From assembly GCF_001889545.1 (NCBI RefSeq), contig NZ_CP018194.1, positions 1,524,501 to 1,588,500 of the forward strand: a DNA stretch of 64,000 nucleotides. Reading direction: 5' to 3'. Shown piece by piece: positions 53,943-63,865 of the stretch. The stretch's first letter is position 1. Every line of letters begins with the position of its first letter. A program made the position numbers and the translations under genes. Under the pieces are notes generated by a model. The model was given only the letters and a program-made list of their open reading frames with translations. It did no database searches and was not told where the DNA came from. Origin of the DNA: Granulibacter bethesdensis (GTDB lineage Bacteria; Pseudomonadota; Alphaproteobacteria; Acetobacterales; Acetobacteraceae).

Positions 53943-54914
53943 ATGGCCGATACACCCAAACATAGTGACCGTAACCTTGCACTGGAACTGGTGCGTGTAA
54001 CGGAGGCCGCGGCTTTGGCCGCTTCCCGCTGGATGGGCAGAGGAGACAAGAACGCCGCCGATGGCGCAGCGGTCGAGGGCATGCGCAAGGCTTTCGACTC
54101 CGTTGCGATCAACGGCACGGTGGTGATCGGCGAAGGCGAAATGGATGAAGCGCCGATGCTGTATATTGGCGAGACCGTCGGTGCTGGCGGCCCCGCCATG
54201 GACATCGCGGTCGATCCGCTGGAAGGCACTACGCTCACCGCCAAAGGCGGCCCCAATGCCATGGCGGTGCTGGCGCTGGCCGAGGCCGGCAATTTCCTGC
54301 ATGCTCCCGACATTTATATGGACAAGATCGCGGTCGGGCCGGGCCTGCCGGATGGGGTGGTTGATCTCGATAACTCCGTCGAAAGCAATCTGCGCAATCT
54401 GGCCAAAGCCAAGAAAATGGAGCTGTCCGATCTGGTCGTTTGCGTGCTGGATCGTGACCGGCACAACGAAATCGTCGCCAAGGCGCGTGAAGTCGGCAGC
54501 CGCATCATGATGATCAGCGATGGCGACGTGTTCGGCGCCATGGCCGCTGCCATGCCCGATACCGGCATCGACATTTATCTCGGCTCCGGAGGTGCACCGG
54601 AAGGTGTTCTGGCGGCAGCGGCGCTCCGTTGTATCGGCGGCCAGATGCAGGGGCGCCTGATGTATGAGTCGCAGGAGCAGGAAGACCGCGCCCGCGCCAT
54701 GGGCATCACCGATCCGCGGCGTAAATACAGCGCCGAGGAAATGGCAAAGGGCGATGTCATGTTCGCCGCCACCGGCGTCACTGGCGGCCCAATGTTGCGC
54801 GGCGTGCGCATGTTCCCTGCCGGAGCCTATACGCATTCCGTGGTGATGCGCAGCAAGTCCGGCACCATTCGCTATGTCGAGGCCTATCACAACTTCAATA
54901 CCAAGACCTGGTAA
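53943..54914 (+). CDS. glpX: Fructose-1,6-bisphosphatase class II
   Basis: 323 residues. WMGRGDKNAADGAAVEGMRKAF, the metal site VVIGEGEMDEAPMLYIGE, DIAVDPLEGTTLTAKGGPNAM and GSGGAPEGVLAAAALRCIGG are diagnostic of GlpX. It carries out the dephosphorylation of FBP in gluconeogenesis or the Calvin-type branch. AAGCGGAGCG precedes the ATG. recJ starts ten bases after it. Confidence 0.95.
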   Translation: MADTPKHSDRNLALELVRVTEAAALAASRWMGRGDKNAADGAAVEGMRKAFDSVAINGTVVIGEGEMDEAPMLYIGETVGAGGPAMDIAVDPLEGTTLTAKGGPNAMAVLALAEAGNFLHAPDIYMDKIAVGPGLPDGVVDLDNSVESNLRNLAKAKKMELSDLVVCVLDRDRHNEIVAKAREVGSRIMMISDGDVFGAMAAAMPDTGIDIYLGSGGAPEGVLAAAALRCIGGQMQGRLMYESQEQEDRARAMGITDPRRKYSAEEMAKGDVMFAATGVTGGPMLRGVRMFPAGAYTHSVVMRSKSGTIRYVEAYHNFNTKTW

Positions 54915-54924
54915 TACTCTGACC

Positions 54925-56769
54925 GTGATCTCACCCTCTGTTCTGTGCCCGGAAGCCTCCACCACTGTTACGGACGCTGTTCTGGGGGTGGAGCGGAGCC
55001 TGACCGGTCGTGCATGGCGCTGGCGCATGCCCGCAGGAGCCGAGATTGCAGCCGTAGAGCGGCTTGGGCTGGCCATCGCACAGCGTCACGGGGTCAGCGA
55101 TCTGCTGGGTCGTCTGATCGCGACACGCGGCATCGGGATCGAGCAGGCCGATACCTTCCTGCAACCAACACTGCGCGCCATGATGCCTGATCCTTCTGTT
55201 CTGGCGGGCATGGATCAGACGGCAGCCCGTATTGCTGCCGCCATCATGGCACAGGAGACCGTCGCCATTTTCGGCGATTACGATGTGGATGGCGCCTGCG
55301 GCACAACCCTGATGCTGACCGTGCTGCGCGCCTGCGGCTGCCCGGTGCTCTATCACATCCCGGATCGGCTGACGGAGGGATATGGCCCGAACGCCCCTGC
55401 CCTGCTGTCTTTGGCCGGGCGTGGTGCGAGCCTGATCATCTGCGTTGATTGCGGCACCGCGGCACAAACCGCGCTGTCAGCCGTCTCCGGCCGAGCCGAT
55501 ATTCTTGTGCTGGACCACCATAAAAGCGATACGCTGCCCCCTGCAGCTCTGGCCACCGTCAATCCGAACGGACCTGATGATCACTCCGGGCTGACCATGC
55601 TATGCGCAACCGGCGTGGCGCTGCTGACCTGCGTGGCCACTTTCCGCCAGCTTCGGCGCGATGGCTGGCAGGGGCATGAAGGGCCGCCTCCCGACTTGCT
55701 GGAGATGCTGGATCTGGTGGCGCTGGCCACCGTGTGTGACGTCATGCCACTGACCGGGATCAACCGTGCCTTCGTCACGCAGGGCCTGAAGGTGATGGAT
55801 CGCCGCAACCGCATCGGGATTGCCGCCCTGCTGGAGGTGGCGCAGATGACCGGGCGAGTGACTGCCAGCACCTGCGGCTTCGTGCTGGGGCCGCGCATCA
55901 ACGCGGCCGGGCGGATCGACAGTGCGGATATGGGGGTGCGGCTGCTGACCGCGACAGACCCGATCGCTGCCAGAGACATTGCCCAGGCGCTCGATTCCGT
56001 GAACGGGCGGCGTCAGACCGTGGAATCCTCCATCCTTGATACAGCGATCAGGGACGCAGAAGCACGGATCGAGGCAGGAGATGCCGCCATCGTCATTGGT
56101 GGGGAGGATTGGCATCCGGGTGTTGTCGGCATCATTGCCGGCAGGCTCCGGGAGCGGTTCAATCGTCCGGCCTGCGTGGCGGGTTCGGCTGACGGACTGC
56201 TCAAGGGATCAGGACGCTCCGTCCCCGGAATCGATCTGGGGGCCGCCATTATCGCCGCCCACCAGCACGGCCTGCTGCGCAGCGGGGGCGGCCATGCCAT
56301 GGCAGCCGGGTTTGCACTCCCCCCTGAAAGTCTGCCCGCTTTCCGCTCCTTCATGAATGAGCGTCTGGCAGCAGCCGCCTTGCTGCCCAAAGCCGCTGAT
56401 CTGGCGCTGGATGCCAGCCTGGGGGCCGGGGCTGTCACTGTGGCCATGGCCGAGGAACTCGCCCAACTGGCACCGTTCGGAAACGGGAATGATGAACCGC
56501 TGCTCGTCCTGCCCCGGCTGCGCTGCCGCAGGGCTGAACGGATCGGGCGGGATGGCGGAACGATTCGTGCTTTTCTGGAAAGCGAATCCGGTCACACCAT
56601 CAAGGCGCTGCTGTTCCGCGCCAAGCCGGAGGATATGGCTGCGCCGATTGCCGATATCCTGTTGAATGGTGAATTACGCCCACTTCATCTGGCAGGTTAC
56701 CTGCGTGCCGAAACCTGGAACGGCACGACGAGCGCAAACTTTTGCATTTCTGATGCTGCATTGGCTTGA
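54925..56769 (+). CDS. recJ: Single-stranded-DNA exonuclease RecJ
   Basis: 614 residues from GTG 54925; the longer frame from 54874 lies inside glpX. The DHH domain shows AIFGDYDVDGACGTTLM, IICVDCGTA and VLDHHKSD. DHHA1 has GRSVPGIDLGAAI and RSGGGHAMAAGFALP; a C-terminal OB region follows (about 500-600). It degrades 5' single strands in recombination and mismatch repair. It is probably transcribed with glpX. Confidence 0.93.
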   Translation: MISPSVLCPEASTTVTDAVLGVERSLTGRAWRWRMPAGAEIAAVERLGLAIAQRHGVSDLLGRLIATRGIGIEQADTFLQPTLRAMMPDPSVLAGMDQTAARIAAAIMAQETVAIFGDYDVDGACGTTLMLTVLRACGCPVLYHIPDRLTEGYGPNAPALLSLAGRGASLIICVDCGTAAQTALSAVSGRADILVLDHHKSDTLPPAALATVNPNGPDDHSGLTMLCATGVALLTCVATFRQLRRDGWQGHEGPPPDLLEMLDLVALATVCDVMPLTGINRAFVTQGLKVMDRRNRIGIAALLEVAQMTGRVTASTCGFVLGPRINAAGRIDSADMGVRLLTATDPIAARDIAQALDSVNGRRQTVESSILDTAIRDAEARIEAGDAAIVIGGEDWHPGVVGIIAGRLRERFNRPACVAGSADGLLKGSGRSVPGIDLGAAIIAAHQHGLLRSGGGHAMAAGFALPPESLPAFRSFMNERLAAAALLPKAADLALDASLGAGAVTVAMAEELAQLAPFGNGNDEPLLVLPRLRCRRAERIGRDGGTIRAFLESESGHTIKALLFRAKPEDMAAPIADILLNGELRPLHLAGYLRAETWNGTTSANFCISDAALA

Positions 56770-56842
56770 CCGCCCGCTCAGCCTCGGGTAACCACCCGCC
56801 ACGCCACCGCTTCCGGCCAGACCATCGGCCAGGTGAGACAGT

Positions 56843-56918
56843 GTCCCGTTCGTCTAGAGGCCTAGGACACCGCCCTTTCACGGCGGTAACAGGGGTTCGA
56901 ATCCCCTACGGGACGCCA
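56843..56918 (+). tRNA. tRNA-Glu (anticodon TTC), CCA encoded
   Basis: Acceptor GTCCCGT / ACGGGAC (56843-56849 / 56908-56914), anticodon loop CTTTCAC with TTC, T-arm AGGGGTTCGAATCCCCT, and encoded CCA at 56916-56918. All stems pair. Confidence 0.97.
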
Positions 56919-57299
56919 TTCAAATCATGAGATATTTTGAGCTATCAGCACATGGCGTAGATGGTCATCTGACCATCCAGAACGCCAAGACGCTGGCTAC
57001 CTCCCGCAAATAATCTGGCTCAAACTTGCAATAACCACACCTTGCTGTTGCAGGTGTATAGCAAGCCGTACGACCGGGCAGTGATCGGCTGCCGCCCCTT
57101 GTCGGAGTAACTTCGCCAGATGCTGATGGCAATAAAGGGCCCGCTCATTAAAAGATTAAGGCAGTGGACCGCATCGTGACTGATCAGGCAGCCCACATTC
57201 CGGAAACATTATGAAAAAAACTTTGTGGTCCGTCTGACCATCCGTAGTTTGATGCGTTGGTGGAAAAATTCCGTTTTCCGCTTTCAAGGGCAACATACC
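56919..57299. other. Gap after tRNA-Glu, 381 bp
   Basis: No gene is visible. The 3' end of a tRNA gene is a common integration site, but I find no repeat of the tRNA 3' end in the window and no integrase. 57180-57230 is AT-rich and may contain the promoter of the next gene. Confidence 0.45.
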
Positions 57300-57746
57300 A
57301 TGAATTCAGCCTGGCTTTATCCTCTGATTGTTATTGCCGGCGCGTTGCAGGCCTGGGGGCCGCCGATGAATGGCGCCCTTCGGGTTTCGCTCATCAATCC
57401 ATGGCTGGCGAGCATTGTCTCCTTCCTGCCGATTCTCGCAGCCCTTCTGGTACTTTGGCTGTGTATACCGAGGCCCATGCCAACCGTGGAAGGCGTCGCC
57501 GCCATGCCATGGTGGGCACCTTTGGGCGGCCTGATCGGTGCCTTTGCCGTCGTGGCCGGGCTGATGTTCGTGGACAAGGTGGGGGCAGGCACTTTTGCAG
57601 GCCTGACCATCACTGCCAATATCCTGATGTCGCTTGCCATTGACCATTTTGGTCTGCTGCATGTGACTCCGCATACAATGTCACCGCTGCGGATGCTGGG
57701 AGCAGTCCTGATGGTCTCCGGAATTGCCCTGATCGCCAAATTTTAA
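57300..57746 (+). CDS. DMT-superfamily transporter, YdcZ/DUF606 type
   Basis: 148 residues with four to five membrane helices: YPLIVIAGALQAWGPPMNGAL, ASIVSFLPILAALLVLWL, PLGGLIGAFAVVAGLMFV, GTFAGLTITANILMSLAI and LGAVLMVSGIALIAKF. The Asn and Gly-rich first helix and the spacing match the YdcZ family, small drug/metabolite exporters that work as dimers. The substrate is unknown. The longer frame from 57225 lacks family similarity. Confidence 0.82.
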   Translation: MNSAWLYPLIVIAGALQAWGPPMNGALRVSLINPWLASIVSFLPILAALLVLWLCIPRPMPTVEGVAAMPWWAPLGGLIGAFAVVAGLMFVDKVGAGTFAGLTITANILMSLAIDHFGLLHVTPHTMSPLRMLGAVLMVSGIALIAKF

Positions 57747-57901
57747 AGAAAAATTCTCTCTGATTACAAATTCAGCTCAGACAAAATACTTTGATGTCGG
57801 ATGTTTGATCACAAAAACGCTTGAAATATTTCTCTATCGAAAAATGATATCCCTGCTGAAGCATACCAAAGCTGATGAGCCTGAGGAGGGAGTATCCATT
57901 G

Positions 57902-59134
57902 ATGCATGTGCCACGTATTCACTGGCTGCTGGATCGTATCCTGACCCGGATCGTCCGGACCGGACATCTGGAAGTCCGCTTTTCTGACGGAGAAATCCGT
58001 CAATACGGGGCTGGTTCTTCTCCCTCGGCCTCTATGGTGCTCCGTTCTCCCCAGGCGGAAAGGCGTCTGACCCTTAATCCCATGCTGGCTATGGGCGAGC
58101 TTTACATGGAAGGTGAATTGGAGACACAGGGATGCACGATCTATGATCTGCTGAATGTGCTGACGCGTGACTGTCTGGATATCGGACAGCCTTTGATCAT
58201 ACGGCAGCTTAACATGCTGCGCCAGGCACGAAAGCGGTTGGATCAGTTCAACCCCGCTGGCCGTTCGCGACGCAATGTCGCCCATCATTACGATCTGGAC
58301 GGGCGGCTGTACGCGCAGTTTCTGGATCAGGACAGGCAATATTCCTGCGCCTATTTCCCGACCGGGCAGGAAACGCTGGAAGAGGCGCAGTCCCTCAAGA
58401 AACGGCACATTGCTGCCAAGCTGAAGCTGGATCGCCCTGATCTGGATGTTCTGGAAATCGGGTCTGGCTGGGGCGGTATGGCACTGTATCTGGCCCGTCA
58501 CCATGGTGCGCGCGTGACCGGACTGACCCTTTCTACCGAACAGTTGGACGTTTCGCGTCAGCGCGCGGCAGAAGCCGGGTTGAGTGATCGTGTCCGCTTC
58601 GAACTCATGGATTACCGTGCATGGCGACAGCCGGCCGACCGCATCGTTTCAGTCGGTATGTTCGAGCATGTCGGCATTGGCCACTACCAGACATTTTTTG
58701 AGACCGTACGTGACAGGCTCAGACCGGATGGTATCGCTCTGATTCACGCAATCGGTCGCGCCGATGGGCCGGGCGCCACCAATCCATGGATCGCGAAATA
58801 CATTTTTCCCGGCGGATATTCTCCGGCCCTGTCGGAAGTGCTGCCTGCGGTAGAAAAATCCGGACTATGGACGACCGATATTGAGATCCTGAGACTTCAT
58901 TATGCGCTGACCCTCTCGCACTGGCGCCAGCGTTTTCAGGAGGCTCGGCCGACCATTACCTCGCTGTATGACGAGCGTTTCTCACGGATGTTCGAGTTTT
59001 ATCTGGCCGGATGCGAACTCGCTTTCAGGAATATGGGGCATATCGTCTGGCAATTGCAGGTCTCGAAATCCCTGACCGCCCTTCCTCTGACACGCGATTA
59101 TATGTTCGAGGCAGAAAGGCAGGCAGAAGGGTGA
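57902..59134 (+). CDS. cfa: Cyclopropane-fatty-acyl-phospholipid synthase
   Basis: 410 residues from ATG 57902 with GAGGAGGGAG about ten bases upstream. After an N-terminal lipid-binding domain comes RNVAHHYDLDGRLYAQFLD, the SAM motif VLEIGSGWGGMALYLAR, VSVGMFEHVGIGHYQTFF, and the C-terminal FEFYLAGCELAFRNMGHIVWQLQ with the conserved Glu-Tyr-type active site. It methylenates unsaturated phospholipid acyl chains using SAM, giving acid tolerance. Confidence 0.93.
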   Translation: MHVPRIHWLLDRILTRIVRTGHLEVRFSDGEIRQYGAGSSPSASMVLRSPQAERRLTLNPMLAMGELYMEGELETQGCTIYDLLNVLTRDCLDIGQPLIIRQLNMLRQARKRLDQFNPAGRSRRNVAHHYDLDGRLYAQFLDQDRQYSCAYFPTGQETLEEAQSLKKRHIAAKLKLDRPDLDVLEIGSGWGGMALYLARHHGARVTGLTLSTEQLDVSRQRAAEAGLSDRVRFELMDYRAWRQPADRIVSVGMFEHVGIGHYQTFFETVRDRLRPDGIALIHAIGRADGPGATNPWIAKYIFPGGYSPALSEVLPAVEKSGLWTTDIEILRLHYALTLSHWRQRFQEARPTITSLYDERFSRMFEFYLAGCELAFRNMGHIVWQLQVSKSLTALPLTRDYMFEAERQAEG

Positions 59135-59161
59135 AGACCGCACTTGCAGGCAACAGGAACC

Positions 59162-59638
59162 TTACCAGCCAAAACTACGATAATACGGGCCACCCCACCC
59201 CCATTGCTGCCAGCCAAAGCCGGGATAGCCCCACCTCCATGGCGCCCCGCCCCAACCCCAGCCGCCATAATAAGGATATGCCCCCCTCCAACCCCCACCA
59301 AAGGTGGCTCCGAATACGGTGGCTGCGGCAATGGTCGATGCCAGATAAGGAGCCGCATATCCACCATAGGCCGGAGGATAGGCTGGCGGGTAAGCCGTGC
59401 CATATACAGGGACAGAGGCCGGTTGAAGCTGAGGAGCAGAGGGACGCCCCCCCGCCCCAGTCACAACGCCTTTGCCTGCCTCCAGGCCCGTGGTTTGCAC
59501 CACACCCGGCATAGGCACATAGACACCACTATATCCGAATGGATCATAGGTGCAGCCCACCAGCAACCCTGGCAATATCATAGCCAATACCGGCGTGACA
59601 GGAACCGCCCTTCTGCGCCACTGCTGCAAGACCGGCAT
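59162..59638 (-). CDS. Gly/Tyr/Trp-rich lipoprotein
   Basis: 158 residues from ATG 59638 (GAGGAAAGA upstream). Signal with lipobox LLVGC (Cys about 30), a Pro/Ala linker, a possible hydrophobic segment (YLASTIAAATVFGATFGGG), and a tail of about 45 residues composed almost only of Gly, Trp, Tyr and Pro. Such aromatic-Gly tails occur in envelope proteins of acetic-acid bacteria and rhodospirilli; function unknown. It converges on cfa. Confidence 0.7.
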   Translation of the reverse strand: MPVLQQWRRRAVPVTPVLAMILPGLLVGCTYDPFGYSGVYVPMPGVVQTTGLEAGKGVVTGAGGRPSAPQLQPASVPVYGTAYPPAYPPAYGGYAAPYLASTIAAATVFGATFGGGWRGAYPYYGGWGWGGAPWRWGYPGFGWQQWGWGGPYYRSFGW

Positions 59639-59905
59639 GACAGCGTCTTTCCTCTTTGCCTGCATGAAGACATGCTACGCTCTCAGCCCATCAAAAGCGA
59701 CTTACTGATCGGACATACATTTCCTGTTGCGTGTATCGATTGTCCTGCATCAATGCTCACAAGGCCATAAAACCATATAGGCCGCGGGCGCTTGCGGGTA
59801 TGGCGGGCATGCGGGGCAGAACTTCAAAAACCTGATACACTTTCTTCTGCAAGCCGTTGTATCTACTGGCGCTTGTCAGTGACTTAAGCACTTCTGGACG
59901 GGTTT

Positions 59906-60898
59906 ATGATCTCACGGTTGGCTCGCTTCTTTCTTCTCATCGGGCTGACCCTGCCGGGTGCGGTCAGTCATACCTCAACCGCACAGGCCGAAGGACTGGC
60001 TTTTGTCATCAACAGCAATGACGCAACCATCAGCCTGATCGACATCACCAGCCGTCAGGAAGTGAAGCGCATCCCCGTGCTGCGGGAGCCGCATCATATG
60101 GCGCTCACACCGGATGAAAAATCGCTGCTGGTCGGGGATACGGCCGGTAATACGATGTTCTTCCTCGATCCCCTGACAGGGGCAGAGCAGAAGCGTATCG
60201 TCTTCAGCGATCCATACCAGATCCAGTTCAGCCCGGATGGGCGTTGGCTGGTGTCTGCGGCGCTCGCCCGTGACCAGATCGACATCTATGACGGGCACAG
60301 CTTCAAGCTGCTGCACCGTATTCAGGCGCCCTCCATGCCAAGCCACATCAATTTCACGCCGGACAGCAAGGTCGCCTTCGTCTCCCTCCAGAAAACCAGC
60401 AAGGTCGTGGCTTTCAACCCTGAGACGGGTAAAATCCTGTGGGAGCAGAAATCAGGACGCACCCCCGCCGGTGTGCTATATCTGAACGGCAAGCTGCTGG
60501 TCGGTGATATGGGCGAGGACACTATTGCCGTCATGGACCCGGTCACCGGAAAGCTGGAGCGCAAGATCCGCACAGGCAAGGGCGCTCATAACCTGTTCCT
60601 CTCCCCTGATGGCAAAGTTCTGTATGTCTGCAACCGCGTGGGCGGCACCATCAGCCTGCTCGACCCCACGACCCTGACAGTGAAAAAGGAATTCTCCATC
60701 CCCGGGGGGCCGGATGATCTGGATTTCGCACCCGATGGATCCATCTGGGCAACACGGCGCTGGGCACATACGGTGGCAATCATCAACCCGAAAGACGGCA
60801 GCTTCACCACGATCCCGACCGGTCGCTCTCCGCACGGGATATGGCTCAACACACATCTGGCCGCTCCCGTTCGAGCCGCCTCCACCCGCGCACCATAA
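59906..60898 (+). CDS. Exported YVTN/YncE-like beta-propeller protein
   Basis: 330 residues. Signal peptide (LARFFLLIGLTLPGAVSHTSTAQA) and then about seven blades with repeated units such as AFVINSNDATISLIDITSRQEVKRIPVLREPHHMALTPDEKSLLVGD and NLFLSPDGKVLYVCNRVGGTISLLDPTTLTV. Such periplasmic propellers often accompany PQQ- or cytochrome-dependent oxidation, but no dehydrogenase gene lies beside it here. It is followed after 21 bases by the sterol-desaturase-family gene on the same strand. Confidence 0.82.
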   Translation: MISRLARFFLLIGLTLPGAVSHTSTAQAEGLAFVINSNDATISLIDITSRQEVKRIPVLREPHHMALTPDEKSLLVGDTAGNTMFFLDPLTGAEQKRIVFSDPYQIQFSPDGRWLVSAALARDQIDIYDGHSFKLLHRIQAPSMPSHINFTPDSKVAFVSLQKTSKVVAFNPETGKILWEQKSGRTPAGVLYLNGKLLVGDMGEDTIAVMDPVTGKLERKIRTGKGAHNLFLSPDGKVLYVCNRVGGTISLLDPTTLTVKKEFSIPGGPDDLDFAPDGSIWATRRWAHTVAIINPKDGSFTTIPTGRSPHGIWLNTHLAAPVRAASTRAP

Positions 60899-60919
60899 AA
60901 GGCGATCACAGGTTTACCG

Positions 60920-61864
60920 ATGTTCGACCCCTTTGACAGCGCTGCAGGCTGGCTGCAGGAACATCTGCTGATCCCCCTGCTCTGGCAGCTCGATCTGATC
61001 GAGTGGGAGGATGTCTCCTATGGATGGGCGCTGATCGCCATGTATGGGGTGGCACAGGTCATCCTGATGTATGCTATCTGCGTCCCGCTGGAGAAATGGC
61101 GGCCGGTCGAACGGTGGGAAAATAATCGCGCCGTCCTGACCGATGTGCTCTACACTGTCATCTCGCGCGTCGGTGTGCTGCCACTGGTCAGCTTTGTCGG
61201 GTTTTATCAGGTGCAGGTGCTGCTCAATGGCTGGCTGACCGATCATGGTTACGTGCCACCTACGCTGGAGCGGTTCATCCCATCCCTGACCGGCCACCCC
61301 TATGTGACCTTTGCGATCTATGCGCTGATTCTGGATTGCGCAGATTACTGGCGTCATCGGCTCAGCCATCAGTTCCGCTGGTGGTGGGCGCTTCATTCTT
61401 TGCATCACGCCCAGCGACAGATGACCTTCTGGTCCGATGACCGTAATCACCTGCTGGATGATTTCATTTCCGCACTCTGGTTCGGAGCCATCGCACTGAT
61501 GATCGGCGTGCCACCACTTCAGTTTCCGCTGCTGGTGCTGCTGCTTCGCCTGATCGAGAGTCTGGCGCATGCCAATGCACGGGTCAGCTTTGGTCGCATC
61601 GGGGACAGGCTGCTGATCTCACCACGCTTTCATCGTGCTCATCACGGGATTCTCGCCGCAGGGCAAAGAAGCTGCAATTACGGCGCGGTTTTTCCCTACT
61701 GGGACATGCTGTTCGGCACAGCGGATTTCAGCCGGGTCTATGTGCGCACTGGTGATCCATCAGGCGAAGAAGCACTGCATACAGGCACCTATGTCCAGCA
61801 GCAGATGGCCGGATTCCGCCGCTTCATCCGCTCCCTGCGAAAGAAAAAGCCCCAACCTTCCTGA
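60920..61864 (+). CDS. Sterol desaturase/fatty acid hydroxylase family membrane enzyme
   Basis: 314 residues. The eight-His di-iron signature is present: HRLSH (about residue 150), HSLHHAQRQ (about 162) and HRAHHG (about 236), plus an NAN-ARVSFG region before the last motif. Several membrane helices flank these motifs. The family introduces hydroxyl groups or double bonds in lipids (hopanoids, fatty acids, carotenoids); the substrate here is unknown. Confidence 0.85.
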   Translation: MFDPFDSAAGWLQEHLLIPLLWQLDLIEWEDVSYGWALIAMYGVAQVILMYAICVPLEKWRPVERWENNRAVLTDVLYTVISRVGVLPLVSFVGFYQVQVLLNGWLTDHGYVPPTLERFIPSLTGHPYVTFAIYALILDCADYWRHRLSHQFRWWWALHSLHHAQRQMTFWSDDRNHLLDDFISALWFGAIALMIGVPPLQFPLLVLLLRLIESLAHANARVSFGRIGDRLLISPRFHRAHHGILAAGQRSCNYGAVFPYWDMLFGTADFSRVYVRTGDPSGEEALHTGTYVQQQMAGFRRFIRSLRKKKPQPS

Positions 61865-61916
61865 GCATTTTCCATCCAAGAAAGCGGGCGGCCCTGACAG
61901 GACCGCCCTGCCTGCG

Positions 61917-62390
61917 TTATTTCGCCTTTTTGGCGATACCGGCCAGACCACCTTCATAAATACCGGCAATCACCTTGGCTGCTTCCGCATCCGATGCACC
62001 CTTGGCATCAAAATGCCCGACCCATGTCACTTCCGAGCCACCCCTGGCAGGTGTCACGCTGATGGTGGATTTGTAATTGGCCACCGGCAAAGGGCTTTCC
62101 TGGATCGTGTAAGTGTAGGATTTTTTCGCATCATTGCGATCAACCTGCTGCTCCACGATGGTTCCACCACCTTTCAGCGACAAGGTGCGCTGCTCAGCAC
62201 CAGCCACATCGACCAGTTCGCATTTGGTCACGGCCGGATGCCATGTGGCGATGCCACAGAATTTGCCAATCGTGCTCCATACTTTTGCGGGCGAAGCAGC
62301 AATATGGATCGACTTGGTAACATCCACGGCCAAAGCCGGGGTTGCAATCAGGGAGGCGATAGCGGCCGGCAGAATAATACGCTTTAACAT
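61917..62390 (-). CDS. Exported SRPBCC (polyketide cyclase-like) family protein
   Basis: 157 residues with a signal peptide (LKRIILPAAIASLIATPALA) and one START-like ligand-binding domain: SIHIAASPAKVWSTIGKFCGIATWHPAVTKCELVD, then ITPARGGSEVTWVGHFDAKGAS-type end (VTPARGGSEVTWVGHF). The two Cys may form a disulfide. Ligand unknown. A GC-rich hairpin (61884-61911) with T-rich minus-strand sequence follows and probably terminates it. Confidence 0.8.
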   Translation of the reverse strand: MLKRIILPAAIASLIATPALAVDVTKSIHIAASPAKVWSTIGKFCGIATWHPAVTKCELVDVAGAEQRTLSLKGGGTIVEQQVDRNDAKKSYTYTIQESPLPVANYKSTISVTPARGGSEVTWVGHFDAKGASDAEAAKVIAGIYEGGLAGIAKKAK

Positions 62391-62647
62391 TCAACGTCCT
62401 CCAGATATTTTTTGACCATAGACTCCAAGGTCATGGCTCAACCCGTTCGGGCTGACTTCGTAACAGAATGGGCCGTATTATTCAGGTTTTAAAGCGTGAA
62501 AGCCCCATAAAATTAATAAAATCTACCAACCGGCTTATCTTGGCTATTCTACTGTGATGGCACAAAGCAAAAGATTAAAAATAGAAAATATTTTCAGATT
62601 ATTCATTTATATTAAATATTAATATAAATTAAAGAAATTAAAAAGGC

Positions 62648-63622
62648 TCAAATATTCTTCAACATCCAGTTTTTATACCAGCCAGGCCATTTTGCAGTCT
62701 GTGATCCTGCTTTTCCTATACCAAACCCATGCCCCCCTTCTGACAGAACATGACGCTCAACTGGAACATCGCCATGCAAACAAGCCTGTTCCAGAATCGT
62801 AGTATTGTCAGGATCTGAAATGGCATCATCCTGCGCCTGGACCAAAAAAAACGGTGGACAGCGCGCCCGAATATAAGTCTCTATTGACCACATCTTCCTT
62901 TGAGCCATTGAAGGATGGTCACCCACAAGAGCAATGCGCGTAGAAGTATGATCATAAGGCGGCATAAGCGTGACAATCGGATAAACCAATGCCGCCCCCA
63001 TAGGGCGAGCAGAAAGCGCATCCCAATCATCAACAGGTTGATAAGATAGAAAAGCCGAGCGGCATGCTGTTAGCCCCATTAAATGGCCGCCCGCCGAAAA
63101 GCCCAGCACGCTAACCCGCCGCTGATCAATCATATATTGCGCAGCATGGGCACGGATTACCCGCAAAGCCCGCTGTGCATCCTGAAACGGAGCCAATGGC
63201 CCCTGATCCCACCCTTCATCAGGAAGCCGATAATACAATACAAATGCCGTCATACCCTGCGCTACTAACCAGCGTGCGGCTGGGCGTGCTTCTTTTTGTA
63301 TCATGATACGTCTGTAACCGCCGCCTGCAGCAATCAGCACAGCACGCCCATCGGGATTGATTGGCCTATAAACTTCAACATATGGAACGGCAATGTGACT
63401 GACCGCCCCTGCATCATCAATCCTAATCGGACCAGCAGGGCCGCGCCCCCCCGGCGGCTGATCAGGCCATAGCGACAACCGTTCAAAATTTTCGCTGCTC
63501 TTCCAACCAGAAACAGCCCACGTCATATGAGATCGATACCGAAAAGTAGTCAGCCCAACAATGAGGCGCCGACGGCTCATCTCCGCTGCAGAGTTTGGCA
63601 GGGGCATACAGGTTTTCATCAA
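62648..63622 (-). CDS. Alpha/beta hydrolase, acetyl-esterase-like, possibly Tat-exported
   Basis: 324 residues. An N-terminal SRRRLIVGLTTF resembles a weak twin-arginine signal. RAVLIAAGGGYRRIMI (HGG-like oxyanion region), VSVLGFSAGGHLMGL with the Ser nucleophile, AQDDAISDPDN with Asp and GGHGFGIG with His form a complete triad. This resembles the BD-FAE/xylan acetylesterase-like group. The gene and its flanks (62460-62650, 63650-63780) are notably AT-richer than the rest of the window, which hints at recent acquisition. Start codon uncertain (63622 or 63619). Confidence 0.8.
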   Translation of the reverse strand: MMKTCMPLPNSAAEMSRRRLIVGLTTFRYRSHMTWAVSGWKSSENFERLSLWPDQPPGGRGPAGPIRIDDAGAVSHIAVPYVEVYRPINPDGRAVLIAAGGGYRRIMIQKEARPAARWLVAQGMTAFVLYYRLPDEGWDQGPLAPFQDAQRALRVIRAHAAQYMIDQRRVSVLGFSAGGHLMGLTACRSAFLSYQPVDDWDALSARPMGAALVYPIVTLMPPYDHTSTRIALVGDHPSMAQRKMWSIETYIRARCPPFFLVQAQDDAISDPDNTTILEQACLHGDVPVERHVLSEGGHGFGIGKAGSQTAKWPGWYKNWMLKNI

Positions 63623-63776
63623 TCAACAAACCATCGAGTGAAAGACGGAAACAAAATTTATTCAACTAGACTTTCCAGCAATCTGACAACGCATAAACAC
63701 TCCGGCCGCACTTACTGAAAACACAAAATTATTAAATTAAGCTTAACGAAAATAATAAAACACTGATTCAAAAAGA

Positions 63777-63802
63777 AAACCCGCCGAAAAATCGGCGGGT
63801 TT
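63777..63802. terminator. Bidirectional intrinsic terminator
   Basis: AAACCCGCCGA / TCGGCGGGTTT arms around AAAA. It most likely ends the partial gene at the window edge, which runs on the minus strand. Confidence 0.75.
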
Positions 63803-63865
63803 ACCAAAAATGATGGACAGATTATCAAACTAGTCCTTTTGTGTAGCCTTATATCAGAGGAAGCA

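Noticed and set aside
56919-57299. Possible integration scar behind tRNA-Glu
   Set aside because: No copy of the tRNA 3' end and no integrase were found within the window.
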